From NCBI GenBank assembly GCA_052116865.1, contig JBQKKG010000003.1, forward strand, positions 251,930 through 315,929: a DNA stretch of 64,000 bases, in the 5' to 3' direction. Each line of letters begins with the position of its first letter. The stretch's first letter is position 1. The notes below the pieces were generated by a model. It saw nothing but the letters and a program-made list of their open reading frames with translations, was not told where the DNA came from and ran no database searches. Shown here piece after piece: positions 1-9,251 of this stretch. The translations under genes were made by a program, and so were the position numbers. The stretch is from CAUPWF01 sp963515125 (GTDB lineage Bacteria > Bacillota > Clostridia > Lachnospirales > Lachnospiraceae).

Positions 1-734
1 AACCCTTGTCCAATACTTATAGTCAAAAAATACACTTTATCAACTCCCGCCTCTTTTAATAATTTTGCGATTGCATGAATAGTGCTCCCAGTTGTATATA
101 TATCATCTATCAATAATACATTTCCACTTCCCACCCATTTTTTCGTAACTGTAAATGCATTTTCAAGATTTTTCTTTCTGTTTTTCTTCTCTATATTTTT
201 CTGGGGTTTGGTATGTTTGATACGTCTCACTATCCCTTTGTCAACAGATATTTCTAACTCTACTCCCAAATAATCCGCTAGCACTTCCGCCTGATTATAC
301 CCTCTTTTCCTTCTTCGTATTTTATGAATGGGTACTGGAATAATAGTGTGTATCTTCCACGAATCTATCGTTGCTCTATGTATTTGTACCAACTCTTTTA
401 CATATGCCTTTGCATATATTCTCCTATTATGATACTTAAATTGATAAATAGAAGAATTTACCGGTTCTTTATGTACCCAGATACTTCTCCCAGTTTCATA
501 TGCAAAGGTTTCCCTATTGCAGTCCATACAATACTCGTCTTCCTCGTACCGTATTGATTTTCCACATTTCTTGCAACGTGGCTCTTCTACATATACTAGT
601 GAATTCCGACATGATGCGCATATCCCCTTCACCTCAATTTTTCCGCAAAAAACACAAGTAGTTGGATATACTAATTCAACCAACACATGTAACAATTCAA
701 ATAATTTACTTCTTAATGTATTCCTTTTATTCAC
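1..734 (-). CDS. comF: ComF family phosphoribosyltransferase, 3' end outside window
   Basis: Reading the minus strand from a GTG at 734 gives an open frame to the window edge that ends in the usual ComF tail (TISIGQG), so only a few codons are missing. The N-terminus has a zinc-ribbon pattern with C27, C30, C39 and C42 and a second CxxC pair. The C-terminus carries the PRPP-binding signature VLLIDDIYTTGST. ComF proteins are required for DNA uptake in competent Firmicutes, but many carriers are not known to be competent, so the role here is open. An in-frame TGA lies just upstream of the GTG, which limits the start choice; its ribosome site is weak. It follows recD2 by 43 nt and is probably cotranscribed with it. 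Confidence 0.85.
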   Translation of the reverse strand, partial: MNKRNTLRSKLFELLHVLVELVYPTTCVFCGKIEVKGICASCRNSLVYVEEPRCKKCGKSIRYEEDEYCMDCNRETFAYETGRSIWVHKEPVNSSIYQFKYHNRRIYAKAYVKELVQIHRATIDSWKIHTIIPVPIHKIRRRKRGYNQAEVLADYLGVELEISVDKGIVRRIKHTKPQKNIEKKNRKKNLENAFTVTKKWVGSGNVLLIDDIYTTGSTIHAIAKLLKEAGVDKVYFLTISIGQG

Positions 735-777
735 TATACATTTGACTCAATTCTATACATTCCTCAATTTTATTTTA

Positions 778-2991
778 CTATAATTCAAATTCTTGAATTC
801 TTTCATCTAAACTTGTATATCTCTTTTGTTCATTTTGATTTTCTATCATTCCCTGAAAAGTACTCTCGCTTCCTACCAGCGTCACACATTTCTTTGCTCT
901 TGTAATTGCTGTATATAATAAATTCCTATTATACAATAATTTAGGTCCTGGCAATAACGGTATAATCACCGCTGGATATTCACTTCCCTGTGATTTATGA
1001 ATTGTTATGGCATAGGCCAACTCTAATTCATCTAACATTTTAAAAGGATAACTCACTTTTTTCCCTTCCTCATACTCTACTACTAGGGTTTCATTATAGC
1101 TATTAATAGCTCGGATAATCCCCATATCACCATTAAATACTCCAACGCCCTTATCTACAACCAATCCAAACTTCGTTGCAACCTCCCATTCTATCTGGTA
1201 ATTATTTTTGATTTGCATCACTTTATCACCTACACGGAACTTCCGATCACCATATGTCTTCTCTGCTTTTTTCTTATCTGGAGGATTTAAGTATTCCTGT
1301 AAAATCCCGTTCAACCGCTCAACTCCTAATAATCCTTTTCTTGTGGGCGTTAGCACTTGTATATCATTTTGGTTCGCTTCCACATATTTAGGTAGTTTTT
1401 TCTGAATTAATGTAATAATGACACTTATAATTACATTCGCCTCCTGTCGCTTTAGAAAAAAGAAATCTTTGCCTTTGTTGTCTAAGATGACATTTTGGCC
1501 TTTATTTATTTTATGTGCATTCACAACAATGTCACTCTCTCCTGCTTGCCGAAATATCTTATTTAATTTCACTACAGGAAATCTCTCTGAGCAAATAATA
1601 TCTCTTAGTACACTTCCGGGACCAACCGAAGGCAACTGATTCACGTCTCCAACTAAAATCAATCTAGTTCCAACAGTGATTGCAGAAAGTAATGCGTGCA
1701 TCAAAGGCAAGTCCACCATGGATACTTCGTCAATTATTATTACATCTGCTTCCAATGGATTTTCTCTATTTCTTAAAAATCCATTCTGCCCTTCTTCCTC
1801 CGGATTCCCACTCACTTCTAACAGCCGATGAATTGTCTGCGCTTCATATCCTGTGGCTTCTGTCATCCTTTTCGCTGCTCGCCCTGTTGGTGCAGCAAGA
1901 TATATATCCAAACATTCCCTTTCAAAAAAATGAATCATTGCATTTATTGTAGTTGTTTTCCCAGTTCCTGGTCCACCAGTCACAATTAGTAACCCTCGAC
2001 GAACTGCTTCAACAACTGCTTGTCTTTGTAAATCATCTAGCTTAATATCTGTCTCTTTCTCAATCTCATACAATCTATTTTCCACTACTACTTCAGCGAC
2101 CTCACTTGAAGCATTTAAATCATAAAGCATCTTAGCCGTATTGAGCTCCATGTAATAATAATGCGCTGGATACACACGAATCGTTTGATTTACTTCTTTC
2201 ACAACAATGCGTTTCTCCATACATAAATCCATGATGTATTTTTCCATCTGCTGTTCTGGCACACCTAATAACTTTTGTGCTCGATACAACAATAGTTGTT
2301 GCGGTAAATAAATATGCCCCTCACCCACACTTTGAACTAGAGTATAGAACAATCCACTTCGAATTCTAAAGTCAGAGTCTGTATGTATTCCTATTTTAGT
2401 GGCAATCTCATCCGCCGTTTTAAAGCCAACCCCTGGAACATGGTCCGCAATCTGATAAGGGTTTTCTTCCATAACTCTATATACACTTTGTCCATAATGC
2501 TGATATATTTTTGCAGCTAATGTTGTCGATATCCCATACTTCTGTAAGTAAATCATAGCTGTGCGCATATCTTTTTTTTCTTCTACTTGAGCTGCTATTT
2601 CCCTTGCTTTTCTTTCACTGATACCTTTGACTTCCGCGAGACGCTCGGGTTCTTCCTCAATAATACGAAAGGTCTCCTCTTTAAATCGATTCACAATTCT
2701 TCCAGCTAAAGCTAAACCTAACCCTTTTATCGCACCTGAGCCTAAATATCGTTCCATAGATATTAAATCTTCTGGTTCCTTGATCTTATGCGCTTCTACT
2801 TTCAATTGTGTTCCATATACAGCATGTGTAATATACTCGCCTTGTAATTCCATGAGTTCACCTTCTCCTATATAATGAAAGGTCCCCACACAGGTTAAAT
2901 CTCCATCTTTGTTGTTAAGCTGAAACACCGTGTATCCATTGTCTTCATTTCTGTATATAATATGTTCCACATATCCTGTAATAATCTCCAC
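778..2991 (-). CDS. recD2: RecD2-type ATP-dependent DNA helicase
   Basis: The 737-residue protein has the RecD2 architecture: an N-terminal OB-like segment, helix-hairpin-helix motifs (VKGIS, VPGVGFKTA) within residues 90-200, Walker A GGPGTGKTT near residue 340, Walker B IIIDEVSMVD, and C-terminal SF1 motifs including TIHKSQGSEY and AITRAKK. RecD2 is a 5'-3' helicase in DNA repair and replication fork maintenance that works without RecBC. The start is GTG at 2991 with GGAG eight bases upstream; a nearby ATG is out of frame. It lies downstream of mreB and ahead of comF. A palindromic element (3020-3088) sits directly upstream, so it may have its own promoter. Confidence 0.95.
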   Translation of the reverse strand: MEIITGYVEHIIYRNEDNGYTVFQLNNKDGDLTCVGTFHYIGEGELMELQGEYITHAVYGTQLKVEAHKIKEPEDLISMERYLGSGAIKGLGLALAGRIVNRFKEETFRIIEEEPERLAEVKGISERKAREIAAQVEEKKDMRTAMIYLQKYGISTTLAAKIYQHYGQSVYRVMEENPYQIADHVPGVGFKTADEIATKIGIHTDSDFRIRSGLFYTLVQSVGEGHIYLPQQLLLYRAQKLLGVPEQQMEKYIMDLCMEKRIVVKEVNQTIRVYPAHYYYMELNTAKMLYDLNASSEVAEVVVENRLYEIEKETDIKLDDLQRQAVVEAVRRGLLIVTGGPGTGKTTTINAMIHFFERECLDIYLAAPTGRAAKRMTEATGYEAQTIHRLLEVSGNPEEEGQNGFLRNRENPLEADVIIIDEVSMVDLPLMHALLSAITVGTRLILVGDVNQLPSVGPGSVLRDIICSERFPVVKLNKIFRQAGESDIVVNAHKINKGQNVILDNKGKDFFFLKRQEANVIISVIITLIQKKLPKYVEANQNDIQVLTPTRKGLLGVERLNGILQEYLNPPDKKKAEKTYGDRKFRVGDKVMQIKNNYQIEWEVATKFGLVVDKGVGVFNGDMGIIRAINSYNETLVVEYEEGKKVSYPFKMLDELELAYAITIHKSQGSEYPAVIIPLLPGPKLLYNRNLLYTAITRAKKCVTLVGSESTFQGMIENQNEQKRYTSLDERIQEFEL

Positions 2992-3019
2992 GATTTATCT
3001 CCATTTTCCTCACTTTACA

Positions 3020-3088
3020 AATTAGGGACGCCCACCTTCTCCATGGGACATTGTAACACAATGCCCCTATCGAAAGGTAAACGCCCCT
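3020..3088 (-). repeat. Compound palindromic element after mreB (AATTAGGGACG type)
   Basis: The element begins with aattagggacg. Its outer arms, 3024-3038 and 3074-3088, can form 15 pairs in minus-strand RNA, several of them G-U. An inner hairpin pairs 3045-3054 with 3058-3067. The outer arm abuts the mreB stop codon. The end motif matches the elements at 27489, 30789, 44180 and 63574. It probably forms the 3' hairpin of the mreB transcript. No T-run follows, so simple intrinsic termination is uncertain. Confidence 0.6.
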
Positions 3089-4078
3089 TTAAAAGTCTTT
3101 TCTACCACTCATAAATTCTACGAATTGCCCAGTTCCAATTGCAACTACCTTCATAGGATCTTCCGCGGTCATAGTATTAATTCCTGTTTTCTCTTCTATT
3201 AATTCCTCCAGACCCCGAAGCATAGATCCTCCTCCAGTTAGTACGATACCTCTGTCTAATATATCTGCCGAAAGCTCCGGTGGGGTTCTTTCAAGTACCG
3301 CAATTACTGCTTCAACAATTTGCCCCGTCGTTTCTTTTAGCGCTTCTTCTGTCTCTGAGGATGTTACCGTAACCGTTTTTGGTAATCCCGTCACTAAATT
3401 ACGGCCCCTTACTTCCATTGATTCCTCTTCCACTAACGGATAAGTTGTCCCTATCTTAATCTTAATGTCTTCCGCTGTTCTTTCACCAATTAGCAAGTTA
3501 TGTTTTTTACGCATGTAACGAACAATTGCTTCATCAAAATCATCACCTGCGACTTTCAATGATGTATTAACTACGGTTCCACCAAGTGATATAACAGCAA
3601 CGTCAGCCGTACCACCACCAATATCAACAATCATATTGCCACATGGCTTTGCAATATCAATACCAGCTCCTATCGCGGCAGCAACTGGTTCTTCTATCAA
3701 ATGTACTTCTCTTGCTCCTGCTGCAAAAGTAGCTTCCTCTACGGCTTTCTTTTCTACTTCTGTAACACCGCTTGGTACACAAATACTGATTCTAGGCTTC
3801 TTAAATGTTCTTTTACCCACTGCTTTTTGTACAAAGTATTTAATCATTTTCTCTGTAACCGTGTAATCAGAGATAACCCCTTGACGTAGTGGTCTAACTG
3901 CCACAATATTTCCAGGAGTTCGACCAAGCATCAATCGCGCCTCTTCACCAATGGCTTTGATTACATTTGTATCTCTATCAAAAGCAACCACCGAAGGCTC
4001 TTTTAATACAACACCTTTCCCCTTTACATAAACTAGGATACTCGCAGTCCCCAAATCTATTCCGATATCTACTGACAT
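3089..4078 (-). CDS. mreB: MreB/Mbl-type actin homologue
   Basis: The 329-residue protein has the actin-fold nucleotide motifs: phosphate-1 DLGTAS at 8-13, phosphate-2 DIGGGTAD at 152-159 and the adenosine motif TGGGSMLRG at about 281-289. MreB family proteins form membrane-bound filaments that guide cell-wall elongation. The usual partners mreC and mreD are not adjacent, which fits a second, Mbl-type copy such as those found alone in Firmicutes; MreB and Mbl cannot be separated firmly by eye. The start ATG at 4078 has AGGAG upstream. A 126-base gap with TATAAT-like sequence separates it from uvrA, so separate transcription is likely. Confidence 0.93.
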   Translation of the reverse strand: MSVDIGIDLGTASILVYVKGKGVVLKEPSVVAFDRDTNVIKAIGEEARLMLGRTPGNIVAVRPLRQGVISDYTVTEKMIKYFVQKAVGKRTFKKPRISICVPSGVTEVEKKAVEEATFAAGAREVHLIEEPVAAAIGAGIDIAKPCGNMIVDIGGGTADVAVISLGGTVVNTSLKVAGDDFDEAIVRYMRKKHNLLIGERTAEDIKIKIGTTYPLVEEESMEVRGRNLVTGLPKTVTVTSSETEEALKETTGQIVEAVIAVLERTPPELSADILDRGIVLTGGGSMLRGLEELIEEKTGINTMTAEDPMKVVAIGTGQFVEFMSGRKDF

Positions 4079-4204
4079 CCAAATTCTCCTTTCATTAACA
4101 TCAATCTATTTTCATTATCCTTTGTTTCTATTCTCATATTATCACAAATATTAACATACATGCCTTATTATAATAAAAATCAGACCAAATGGAAAGACTT
4201 TTTT

Positions 4205-7057
4205 TTATTTTTCGTTTTTCTTAAGGATTGCTTTTATATATTTACCTGTATAAGAATTTTTATTCTCTGCAATTTCCTCCGGAGTTCCACAAGCTACTAT
4301 CGTTCCTCCCTTATCTCCGCCTTCCGGTCCTATATCTATAATATAATCTGCAGTCTTTATAACATCTAAATTATGCTCGATTACAATAACAGTATTTCCA
4401 TCTGCTGAAAGCCTTCTTAGAATCTCTGTTAATTTATGCACATCAGCAAAATGTAGGCCAGTCGTGGGCTCATCTAATATATAAACTGTTTTTCCTGTAC
4501 TTCTTTTGCTTAATTCTGTTGCAAGTTTAATGCGCTGCGCTTCACCACCGGATAAGGTTGTAGATGGTTGTCCCAAACGGATATATGACAATCCTACATC
4601 ATATAATGTCTCCATTTTCCTGCGAATACTAGGAACGGACTCAAAAAAGTGCAATGCTTCTTCTACGGTCATATCCAAAACATCATAGATGCTTTTCCCT
4701 TTATATTTTACATCTAAAGTTTCCCGATTATACCTCTTGCCTTGGCATACTTCACATGGTACATAAACATCTGGTAAAAAATGCATCTCGATCTTCAAAA
4801 TACCATCACCGCTACATGCTTCACAACGTCCACCTTTTACATTGAAGCTAAATCTTCCTTTTTTATATCCTTTGGCTTTTGCATCAGGCGTTGCTGCAAA
4901 AAGATCTCTAATCAGATCAAAAACTCCCGTATACGTAGCCGGGTTAGAACGCGGTGTTCTACCTATGGGTGATTGATCTATATTAATCACCTTATCTAAT
5001 TGTTCCAATCCTTCAATTCTTTTATGTTTCCCTGGAATTAATCTTGCACGATTTAGTTCTTTTGCCAGCTTCTTATAAAGTATTTCATTTACTAATGAAC
5101 TCTTTCCCGAACCCGATACGCCTGTAACACAGGTCATAATGCCTAAAGGTATTTCAACGTCAATATTCTTCAGGTTATTTTCCTGCGCACCTATAATCTT
5201 GATAACTCCATTTGATTTTTCACGAAGCCGAGGTATTGGAATTGCAATTCTACCGCTTAGATATGCACCAGTGATTGACTTTTTATTCTTCATAATCTCT
5301 GCTGCTGTACCTGCTGCCACTACCTCTCCTCCATGCTCCCCTGCACCTGGGCCAATATCAACTACATAGTCTGCCTCTAACATGGTGTCTTCATCATGTT
5401 CAACAACAAGTAAGGTATTTCCTAAATCTCTCAAATGCTTTAACGTCAAAAGCAGCTTATCATTGTCTCTTTGATGTAGCCCGATACTAGGTTCGTCCAA
5501 AATATAGGCAACTCCTACCAATCCAGATCCTATTTGAGTCGCAAGTCTAATTCTTTGCGCTTCTCCTCCCGATAAACTCCCGGTTGCTCTTGCTAACGTT
5601 AAATAATCCAATCCTACATTCATTAAAAATCCTATTCTTGCTTTAATTTCCTTTAAGATTTGCTCACCAATCATCAATTGTGTATTATTTAATACTAGAT
5701 CATTCAAAAAATTTTGCAACCTTTCAATTGAGAGACCAGTAACTTCTGATATATTTTTATCTCCAATCGTAACTGCTAAAGCACCCTTTTTTAAACGTTG
5801 TCCTCCACATTCATGACACGGTGTAATTCTCATAAATGATTCGTATTCTGCTTTCATAGTTTCAGAGCCCGTTTCACGGTACCTTCGCTCTACATTACGG
5901 ATCAATCCGTCAAATGCCACATCATAGACCCCTTCTCCACGTTGTCCTTTATAATAGACCTTTACTTCTTTCCCATCTGTTCCATAGATTAATATATCTT
6001 TTATCTGCTGCGGATAATCCATGAATGGAGTATCTAATTTAAATTTATATTCCTGAGCCAATGCCTCCAAAATTGCTCTTGTATAACTCGTCTTGTCTGT
6101 ACATGATTGCCATCCTATGACTACAATAGCCCCTTCATCAATACTCAGTGATTGATCGGGTATCATTAAATCGATATCAAATTCCATCTTGTAACCTAGA
6201 CCATAACAAACCGGGCAGGCACCAAATGGATTATTAAATGAAAAGCTTCTAGGCTCTATCTCGTCAATGCTAATACCACAATCCGGACAAGAAAAACTTT
6301 GACTAAAGTTCATCTGTTCGCCATTAATCACGTCAACTAATAAAAGACCTTCCGATAATGCTAGGACGCTTTCCACAGAGTCAGTCAAACGTTTTTCAAT
6401 ACCTGGCTTTACTACTAAGCGATCTACAATAATTTCAATATTATGTTTTATATTTTTATCTAATACAATATCTTCTGATAATTCATACAAATTACCATCT
6501 ACACGCACACGTACATAACCGCTTTTTTTGGCGCGTTCAAATAATTTTACATGTGTACCTTTCCTTCCGCGTACAACCGGTGCTAAAATTTGAATCTTTG
6601 TCCCCTCTGGCAATTCCATAATCTGGTCAACCATTTGATCCACCGTTTGCTTCTTAATTTCCTTCCCACACTTTGGACAATGTGGAATTCCTATTCGAGC
6701 GTACAATAATCGAAAATAATCATAAATTTCGGTTACTGTTCCCACTGTGGAACGAGGATTACGGTTGGTAGATTTCTGATCAATAGAAATTGCTGGTGAT
6801 AGACCCTCAATACTCTCTACATTCGGCTTTTCCATTTGTCCCAAAAATTGTCTTGCATAAGAAGATAGAGATTCCATATATCGTCTTTGTCCTTCTGCGT
6901 ATATGGTATCAAAGGCCAATGAGGACTTTCCCGATCCACTCAGGCCTGTAAGAACTACCAGTTCGTTTCTCGGAATATCCAAATCAATATGTTTTAAATT
7001 GTGCTCATTTGCACCACGTATCTTAATATATTGTTTGTTATCAATCTTTTTTGCCAT
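4205..7057 (-). CDS. uvrA: Excinuclease ABC subunit A
   Basis: The 950-residue protein is the damage-recognition ATPase of nucleotide excision repair. It has two ABC modules: Walker A GLSGSGKSS at 38-46 and GVSGSGKSS in the second half, each with an LSGGEAQRI signature. Zinc-finger cysteines are visible in CPDC...CPVC and CEAC...CEVC. Length is normal for UvrA. The AGGAG site for its ATG overlaps the uvrB stop codon nine bases upstream, which suggests translational coupling. It should follow uvrB on one SOS-regulated transcript. Confidence 0.98.
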   Translation of the reverse strand: MAKKIDNKQYIKIRGANEHNLKHIDLDIPRNELVVLTGLSGSGKSSLAFDTIYAEGQRRYMESLSSYARQFLGQMEKPNVESIEGLSPAISIDQKSTNRNPRSTVGTVTEIYDYFRLLYARIGIPHCPKCGKEIKKQTVDQMVDQIMELPEGTKIQILAPVVRGRKGTHVKLFERAKKSGYVRVRVDGNLYELSEDIVLDKNIKHNIEIIVDRLVVKPGIEKRLTDSVESVLALSEGLLLVDVINGEQMNFSQSFSCPDCGISIDEIEPRSFSFNNPFGACPVCYGLGYKMEFDIDLMIPDQSLSIDEGAIVVIGWQSCTDKTSYTRAILEALAQEYKFKLDTPFMDYPQQIKDILIYGTDGKEVKVYYKGQRGEGVYDVAFDGLIRNVERRYRETGSETMKAEYESFMRITPCHECGGQRLKKGALAVTIGDKNISEVTGLSIERLQNFLNDLVLNNTQLMIGEQILKEIKARIGFLMNVGLDYLTLARATGSLSGGEAQRIRLATQIGSGLVGVAYILDEPSIGLHQRDNDKLLLTLKHLRDLGNTLLVVEHDEDTMLEADYVVDIGPGAGEHGGEVVAAGTAAEIMKNKKSITGAYLSGRIAIPIPRLREKSNGVIKIIGAQENNLKNIDVEIPLGIMTCVTGVSGSGKSSLVNEILYKKLAKELNRARLIPGKHKRIEGLEQLDKVINIDQSPIGRTPRSNPATYTGVFDLIRDLFAATPDAKAKGYKKGRFSFNVKGGRCEACSGDGILKIEMHFLPDVYVPCEVCQGKRYNRETLDVKYKGKSIYDVLDMTVEEALHFFESVPSIRRKMETLYDVGLSYIRLGQPSTTLSGGEAQRIKLATELSKRSTGKTVYILDEPTTGLHFADVHKLTEILRRLSADGNTVIVIEHNLDVIKTADYIIDIGPEGGDKGGTIVACGTPEEIAENKNSYTGKYIKAILKKNEK

Positions 7058-7066
7058 TGTATTCTC

Positions 7067-9052
7067 CTATTCAATACTCAGATATACTTCCTTTAACTCT
7101 TTTAACTTATCTCGCAGTTCAGCAGCAATTTCAAAATTCAGGTCGGTAGCCGCTTTTTTCATCTGTTTCGTTACCTTTTGTATTAATTTTTCTAACTCTG
7201 ATCTGCTCATAGATTCTGGTTCTTTTTCCAATCGTAGTTCTTCAGACGCTACTTTTTTAGAAATACTAATTAAATCTCTTACTGATTTCTTAATCGTCTG
7301 AGGGATAATATGATGTTCCTGATTATATTTTGACTGTACTTCTCTACGTCTTTTTGTCTCATCAATTGCCAATCGCATAGAATCTGTCATCTTATCAGCA
7401 TACATAATGACATGCCCTTGAGCATTTCTAGCAGCCCGCCCAATGGTCTGAATTAATGATGTTTCCGAACGCAAGAATCCTTCTTTATCTGCATCTAGAA
7501 TAGCTACTAGCGTAATCTCTGGTATATCAAGCCCCTCTCTAAGCAAATTAATACCAACCAATACATCAAATACATCAAGTCTCATATCTCTAATAATTTC
7601 CGTGCGTTCCAGTGTATCGATATCCGAATGTAAATACTTAATGCGTATGCCCAGCTCCCTCATATAATCCGTAAGATCTTCCGCCATACGTTTGGTAAGT
7701 GTCGTAATTAAAATTTTATTCTTTTGTGAAATTTCCTTTTTCACCTCTGCAACCAAATCATCAATTTGTCCCTCTACAGGTCGAACCTCCACCTCTGGAT
7801 CTAATAGACCTGTGGGTCTAATTACCTGTTCTACCCTGATTAACTCATGTTCTTTTTCATATACTCCTGGAGTTGCAGATACAAACAGTACTTGATTTAA
7901 TTTATCTTCAAATTCGCTAAAATTTAAAGGTCTATTGTCTTTCGCCGAAGGAAGACGAAATCCAAACTCTACCAACGTACCCTTCCTAGATTGATCACCT
8001 GAATACATACCTCCTATTTGAGGCACTGTCTTATGTGATTCATCTATCATAATTATAAAATCATCCGGGAAATAATCAATGAGTGTATGTGGTGGTTGAC
8101 CCTCTTCTAATCCAGTTAGATGCCTAGAATAATTTTCAATCCCAGAACAAAATCCCGTTTCTTTTAGCATTTCTATATCAAAGTTGGTTCTCTCTGAAAT
8201 TCTTTGAGCCTCCAACAATTTGTCCTCACGTTTAAAATATGCAATTCGTTCCTTTAATTCTTCTTCAATAGCTATCGTTGCCCGCTGAATACTATCTTTG
8301 GATACTACGTAATGAGATGCTGGAAAGATTGCAATGTGATTTAATTCATTCTTAATTTCACCTGTTAATAAGTCTATTTCAGTAATACGGTCTATCTCAT
8401 CCCCAAAGAATTCAATGCGAACGACCAATTCTTCCGCTCCAGCCGGAAAGACTTCTAATACGTCTCCTCTTACCCTGAATGTACCACGATGAAAATCCAT
8501 ATCATTCCTATTGTATTGTATCTCAATTAATTTTGCTACCACTTCATCCCGATCTTTGATCATTCCCGGCCTCAAAGATATCACCATTTCCTGATAATCA
8601 ATAGGGCTCCCCAAACCATAGATACAAGATACACTTGCTACAATAATAACATCTTTTCTTTCTGCCAGAGCCGCTGTTGCTGAATGGCGTAATTTATCTA
8701 TCTCATCATTAATGGAGGAGTCTTTCGCAATATAGGTGTCAGATGATGGAACATATGCTTCTGGTTGATAATAATCATAATAGGATACAAAGTATTCTAC
8801 CGCATTATCAGGGAAAAATTCTTTGAATTCACCATATAATTGGGCTGCCAAAGTCTTGTTGTGAGCAATAATAAGTGTTGGTCTTTGTAACTCATTAATA
8901 ACATTTGCCATTGTAAATGTTTTACCAGATCCTGTCACCCCAAGAAGTGTCTCAAATTGATTCCCTTCCTGAAAGCCTTTTACTAGTTTTTCAATTGCTT
9001 GCGGCTGATCTCCAGTGGGGTTATATTCCGATACTAATTTAAATGCATTCAT
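7067..9052 (-). CDS. uvrB: Excinuclease ABC subunit B
   Basis: The 661-residue protein is the helicase-like damage-verification subunit that loads UvrC. Visible features are Walker A GVTGSGKT at 38-45, the beta-hairpin YYDYYQPEAYVP that clamps DNA, Walker B-like MIDESH, helicase motif VI in QTIGRAARN, and a C-terminal UVR domain that contacts UvrC. The start ATG at 9052 is preceded by GGAGG. A promoter (9116-9144) and an SOS-type palindrome (9153-9166) lie upstream. It is first in the uvrB-uvrA operon. Confidence 0.98.
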   Translation of the reverse strand: MNAFKLVSEYNPTGDQPQAIEKLVKGFQEGNQFETLLGVTGSGKTFTMANVINELQRPTLIIAHNKTLAAQLYGEFKEFFPDNAVEYFVSYYDYYQPEAYVPSSDTYIAKDSSINDEIDKLRHSATAALAERKDVIIVASVSCIYGLGSPIDYQEMVISLRPGMIKDRDEVVAKLIEIQYNRNDMDFHRGTFRVRGDVLEVFPAGAEELVVRIEFFGDEIDRITEIDLLTGEIKNELNHIAIFPASHYVVSKDSIQRATIAIEEELKERIAYFKREDKLLEAQRISERTNFDIEMLKETGFCSGIENYSRHLTGLEEGQPPHTLIDYFPDDFIIMIDESHKTVPQIGGMYSGDQSRKGTLVEFGFRLPSAKDNRPLNFSEFEDKLNQVLFVSATPGVYEKEHELIRVEQVIRPTGLLDPEVEVRPVEGQIDDLVAEVKKEISQKNKILITTLTKRMAEDLTDYMRELGIRIKYLHSDIDTLERTEIIRDMRLDVFDVLVGINLLREGLDIPEITLVAILDADKEGFLRSETSLIQTIGRAARNAQGHVIMYADKMTDSMRLAIDETKRRREVQSKYNQEHHIIPQTIKKSVRDLISISKKVASEELRLEKEPESMSRSELEKLIQKVTKQMKKAATDLNFEIAAELRDKLKELKEVYLSIE

Positions 9053-9115
9053 AAAAACACCTCCAATTACACCATTTATCCTTTTTCCTATACATCTTTC
9101 TCTACCTTCTCATAC

Positions 9116-9144
9116 ATTATACCAAAAAGCAAAAAGAATGTACA
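9116..9144 (-). promoter_or_regulatory. uvrB-uvrA promoter
   Basis: On the minus strand, TGTACA (9139-9144) and TATAAT (9116-9121) are separated by 17 bp, about 65 bases upstream of the uvrB start. The -10 is perfect and the -35 matches 4 of 6 consensus bases. Confidence 0.6.
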
Positions 9145-9152
9145 TAGATAAT

Positions 9153-9166
9153 CGAATGTTTGTTCT
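9153..9166. promoter_or_regulatory. Probable LexA (SOS) box upstream of uvrB
   Basis: CGAATGTTTGTTCT differs by one base from the Firmicute LexA half-site pattern GAAC-N4-GTTC. It lies 8 bp upstream of the uvrB -35 box. uvrB is a classical SOS gene in Bacillus, so the location supports the call. Confidence 0.5.
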
Positions 9167-9188
9167 ATTCTTCCTCCTTACTAAGAAA

Positions 9189-9223
9189 GAAGCGCTTATC
9201 CAACTATTTTGGATAGGCACTTC
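9189..9223 (-). terminator. Terminator of the tig-clpP-clpX-lon-engB operon
   Basis: The arms 9189-9203 and 9209-9223 form a 15-bp stem with one wobble and one mismatch and a 5-nt loop. In the minus direction it is followed by TTTCTT. It lies just after the AI-2E family gene. Confidence 0.75.
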
Positions 9224-9251
9224 ACAAAAAAACTTTATTATGATAATTCTA

